DNA of 16,125 nt from JBAXLO01 sp037134755 (GTDB taxonomy: Bacteria; Bacteroidota; Bacteroidia; Bacteroidales; JACABE01): positions 1 to 16,125 of the forward strand of contig JBAXLO010000093.1 in assembly GCA_037134755.1 (NCBI GenBank), given 5' to 3'. The number at the start of each line of letters is the position of its first letter. Positions within the stretch are counted from its first letter, which is position 1. The notes below the pieces were generated by a model. It worked only from the letters and a program-made list of their open reading frames with translations, had not been told where the DNA came from and ran no database searches. Shown piece by piece: positions 14,585 through 16,125 of the stretch. The translations under genes and the position numbers were made by a program.

Positions 14585-14636
14585 CAGTTAACGGTTACTA
14601 TATTTAAGTTATCGGCCGCAACTAAAAAGTTATCGG
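14585..14636. promoter_or_regulatory. Three-copy direct repeat phased at 21 bp, likely operator of the TonB/rSAM operon
   Basis: CAGTTAACGG (14585), AAGTTATCGG (14606) and AAGTTATCGG (14627) begin exactly 21 bp apart, so they lie on one face of the helix. They sit 75-126 bp upstream of the first tonB-like gene. Direct repeats with an [A/C]AGTT core at 21-22 bp spacing are the usual layout for LytTR-domain regulators. The first copy with its preceding T (TCAGTTAAC) fits that consensus at 8 of 9 positions. A fourth, off-phase near-copy AAGTTATTGC starts at 14560. The regulator's identity is inference. Confidence 0.5.
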
Positions 14637-14696
14637 TAAAATTAAGCTTATTTATACACTATAAAAAATAAAAGTAAAATAAAAATTAAAAAGTAC

Positions 14697-14724
14697 TTGC
14701 ATGTTAAAATTATTCGTAACTTCG
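14697..14724 (+). promoter_or_regulatory. Possible promoter reading rightward
   Basis: A TTG (14697-14699, within TTGCA) precedes TAACTTCG (14717-14724) by 17 nt. This is close to the Bacteroidota arrangement of TTTG and TAnnTTTG. It would start an RNA near 14730, giving the gene at 14968 a leader of about 235 nt or else a separate small RNA. Confidence 0.35.
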
Positions 14725-14888
14725 CAACTTATTTTATTACAATTTATTCAAAATATTTAAGTAATATAATAGTGAATTAATAATCTATAGACCAATTAAT
14801 CATAGGCTCTTAGACTTCTTTAACCATCCTCAACCAGGTGATTAACGTTTAAAGGTTTTCTTTAATCGATTTAAAAATTATTCTTTAA

Positions 14889-14916
14889 TCTAAATGTATT
14901 TGCATTTAGAGTTTTT
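14889..14916 (+). terminator. AT-rich hairpin with short T-run in the leader of the 14968 gene
   Basis: TCTAAATG (14889-14896) pairs with CATTTAGA (14903-14910) over 8 bp around a 6-nt loop and is followed by GTTTTTC. It could be a weak terminator or attenuator upstream of the coding region, or the 3' end of a small RNA started near 14730. The stem is AT-rich, so the call is tentative. The rest of 14637-14967 is AT-rich, with no other feature I can support. Confidence 0.35.
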
Positions 14917-14967
14917 CTAAGAAATAATATTTTTTATACGTTTAATTAACATTTTAATTTAATCATT

Positions 14968-15642
14968 ATGGCTTCTTCACATCCTATTATTCCATGTATG
15001 CACTGCAATTCGCAAGACCCTAGAGGTGTTAGCAGTTTAGGTCACAGACTTATTGCAACGGGCTTATTCTTTTATCCGCTAACTTTTGCGGATCCTACTC
15101 CTACAAAAATTGAATTTACAGCAGCGGTAACTTTATTGGATTCTTATCAAACTCAAATAAGAAGTAATCCGAAATTCAACGTGCTTCGTGATGCACAAAC
15201 AGTAGTAGTTTTCGATATGGAAACTTCGTTATTGTATTATGTAAAACCAATTTGCGGTCATAATATTGACCTTATTACCAAATCAGGGTTCGATCCTAAT
15301 GTTCAACCTCAAAAAGCCCCTATTCCTGATCAACCTGTGATCTTAAGAATAGTAAAAGGTAAACTATTTGGTACTTATAAAGTGTTTTTGCAGAGAATTA
15401 TAAACAAAGTGGATGTGCCTAAAGCTCCTGTTTCACATCAAAAAAACAATACTTATGTAGTAGAGATTTCTTTAACTCCTGATGTAGAAGCTTCATGGAA
15501 GAATATATTATCAGGTGTTAAATCTACAAAATTAATATTTGATAAATATACTCCTTTTGTTAAGAATTATGTACGTGTGTATTCACAAAATGCTTCGGGT
15601 AAGGGGCAAGCAAGTATGATATATTCGTTTATACCTGAATAA
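14968..15642 (+). CDS. Hypothetical protein with FN3-like C-terminal region
   Basis: 224 residues with no signal peptide or membrane segment. The N-terminus has a CXXC pair in IIPCMHCNSQDP, then LFFYPLTFADPTPTKIEFTA. The middle is alpha-helical in character (~45-110), with YYVKPICGHN. The C-terminal ~95 residues begin PDQPVILRIVKGK, with SWKN about halfway, and end VKNYVRVYSQNASGKG, then SFIPE. The YVRVYSQNASGKG strand-loop resembles the last strand of a fibronectin type III domain. This seems to be a Bacteroidota-type protein of unknown function; I do not recognise a named family. It is divergent from the TonB/rSAM operon and ends 20 nt before a strong terminator. The start ATG follows an AT-rich leader with no Shine-Dalgarno sequence. 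Confidence 0.8.
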   Translation: MASSHPIIPCMHCNSQDPRGVSSLGHRLIATGLFFYPLTFADPTPTKIEFTAAVTLLDSYQTQIRSNPKFNVLRDAQTVVVFDMETSLLYYVKPICGHNIDLITKSGFDPNVQPQKAPIPDQPVILRIVKGKLFGTYKVFLQRIINKVDVPKAPVSHQKNNTYVVEISLTPDVEASWKNILSGVKSTKLIFDKYTPFVKNYVRVYSQNASGKGQASMIYSFIPE

Positions 15643-15662
15643 TTTCAACTAATTTCATAATC

Positions 15663-15700
15663 TATTTAATTAAGACCTGACATCAGGTCTTAATTAAATA
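15663..15700 (+). terminator. Strong intrinsic terminator, 18-bp perfect palindrome
   Basis: TATTTAATTAAGACCTGA (15663-15680) and TCAGGTCTTAATTAAATA (15683-15700) are perfect reverse complements around CA. The inner GACCTGA/TCAGGTC gives a GC-richer stem top and the outer AATTAAAT arm supplies the T-rich tail. It sits 20 nt after the stop of the gene at 14968. Being symmetrical, it could act on both strands. Confidence 0.8.
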
Positions 15701-15825
15701 TTTAGCTTCCAAATCTAACATTATAGCTGTTCCTTTTGATTTATTTAGTATCAAGATAGATGCTTTCAATATTATTTTTGGTTTAATTGATATTAAATTA
15801 AAAATAGTAAGAATATATTTTCCTT
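15701..15825. other. AT-rich spacer before the 21-bp array
   Basis: No gene is supported. TATTTTTG at 15773-15780 (plus) and TAGATTTG at 15717-15710 (minus) fit the -7 consensus, but neither has a -33 box or a gene to serve. These are probably chance matches. Confidence 0.4.
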
Positions 15826-16077
15826 AAATATGGGCATATTCGTTTCAAATATGCCCATATTCCGTTCAAATATGCCCATATTTACCTTAACTTTGCCCTC
15901 ATTGGGAGCAAATAAACCTACATTTGCTTTTATTATGCACATATTCGATGTAATTATGCACACATTTAAAGCAATTCTGCACACATTCTATTTAAGTATG
16001 CCCATATTTTGAACAAATAAGGGTACATTTGATGCAAATATGGGCATATTTGGAGCAAATATGCCCATATTCCAAGT
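15826..16077. repeat. Array of twelve 21-bp units with quasi-palindromic cores
   Basis: Twelve consecutive units, each exactly 21 bp, occupy 252 bp with no phase slip. The best units read AAATATGCCCATATT or AAATATGGGCATATT plus a variable 6-nt tail that often ends in C. GCCC and GGGC cores are reverse complements, so units 1, 10 and 11 (15826, 16015, 16036) appear inverted relative to units 2, 3, 9 and 12. Units 5-8 (15910-15993) are the most diverged, with ACC or GCAC cores. The flanking AAATAT/ATATTT makes each core nearly palindromic. Open frames of about 60 codons on both strands arise because 21 is a multiple of 3; they encode heptads such as MPIFRSN and are probably not genes. The remaining 48 bp to the window edge hold nothing I can identify. 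Confidence 0.9.
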
Positions 16078-16125
16078 GATATTACACGCTATCTATCGGG
16101 TATTATTCTTCATTATATTATTATA

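Noticed and set aside
14585..14636. Replication-origin iterons
   Set aside because: Only three copies, no DnaA box cluster and no replication gene nearby; the position upstream of an operon favours an operator.
15793..16012. Overlapping open frames on both strands with heptad peptides (MPIFRSN / NMGIFER type)
   Set aside because: Both arise from a 21-bp DNA repeat whose length is a multiple of three. The peptides follow the DNA unit, and units diverge without respect for amino-acid conservation.
15826..16077. CRISPR array
   Set aside because: Units are contiguous and 21 bp long with no unique ~30-bp spacers, and no cas genes are present in the window.

Overview
This window is AT-rich chromosomal DNA from a Bacteroidota bacterium, most likely Bacteroidales-like. 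The evidence is a type IX secretion (T9SS) cargo protein with a type A C-terminal sorting domain, the T9SS lipoprotein-like factor PorD (DUF4835), the syntenic housekeeping block bamD-rpoZ-coaBC-porD-recN, TAnnTTTG-type -7 promoter elements, and no Shine-Dalgarno sequences ahead of most starts.

Left part (1-4512). A partial minus-strand hypothetical gene runs off the left edge. A secreted C10 (streptopain-like) cysteine peptidase follows, with a long 5' leader that can form a hairpin, a pseudoknot and a competing hairpin. Next is a small two-helix membrane protein. An 800-bp stretch then holds palindromic dispersed repeats, an overlapping pair of tiny reading frames (the first with no normal start codon), a terminator-like hairpin and a 9-bp tandem repeat.

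Centre (4513-10441, all minus strand). This is core metabolism and envelope biogenesis: fabI (fatty-acid synthesis), recN (repair), porD (T9SS), coaBC (coenzyme A), rpoZ (RNA polymerase omega) and bamD (outer-membrane protein assembly).

Right-centre (10512-14510, minus strand). This is the most unusual locus. Four tandem TonB-C-domain paralogues are separated by identical 18-nt gaps and followed 6 nt later by a radical SAM/SPASM maturase with a complete set of auxiliary-cluster cysteines. The first paralogue has a membrane anchor; the other three look like lipoproteins. Their variable middles carry 0, 1, 2 and 3 Cys-Tyr motifs in operon order. I infer a peptide-modification system in which the lipoproteins are the substrates, a variant of the known rSAM/lipoprotein idea. 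Upstream lies a three-copy direct repeat phased at 21 bp that looks like an operator.

Right end (14511-16125). A conserved-looking hypothetical protein with an FN3-like tail is read on the plus strand and ends at an 18-bp perfect terminator palindrome. Beyond it is a non-coding array of twelve exact 21-bp units with quasi-palindromic cores, some in opposite orientation.

No tRNA, rRNA, CRISPR array or transposase gene was found. All family calls come from reading motifs; no database search was run.
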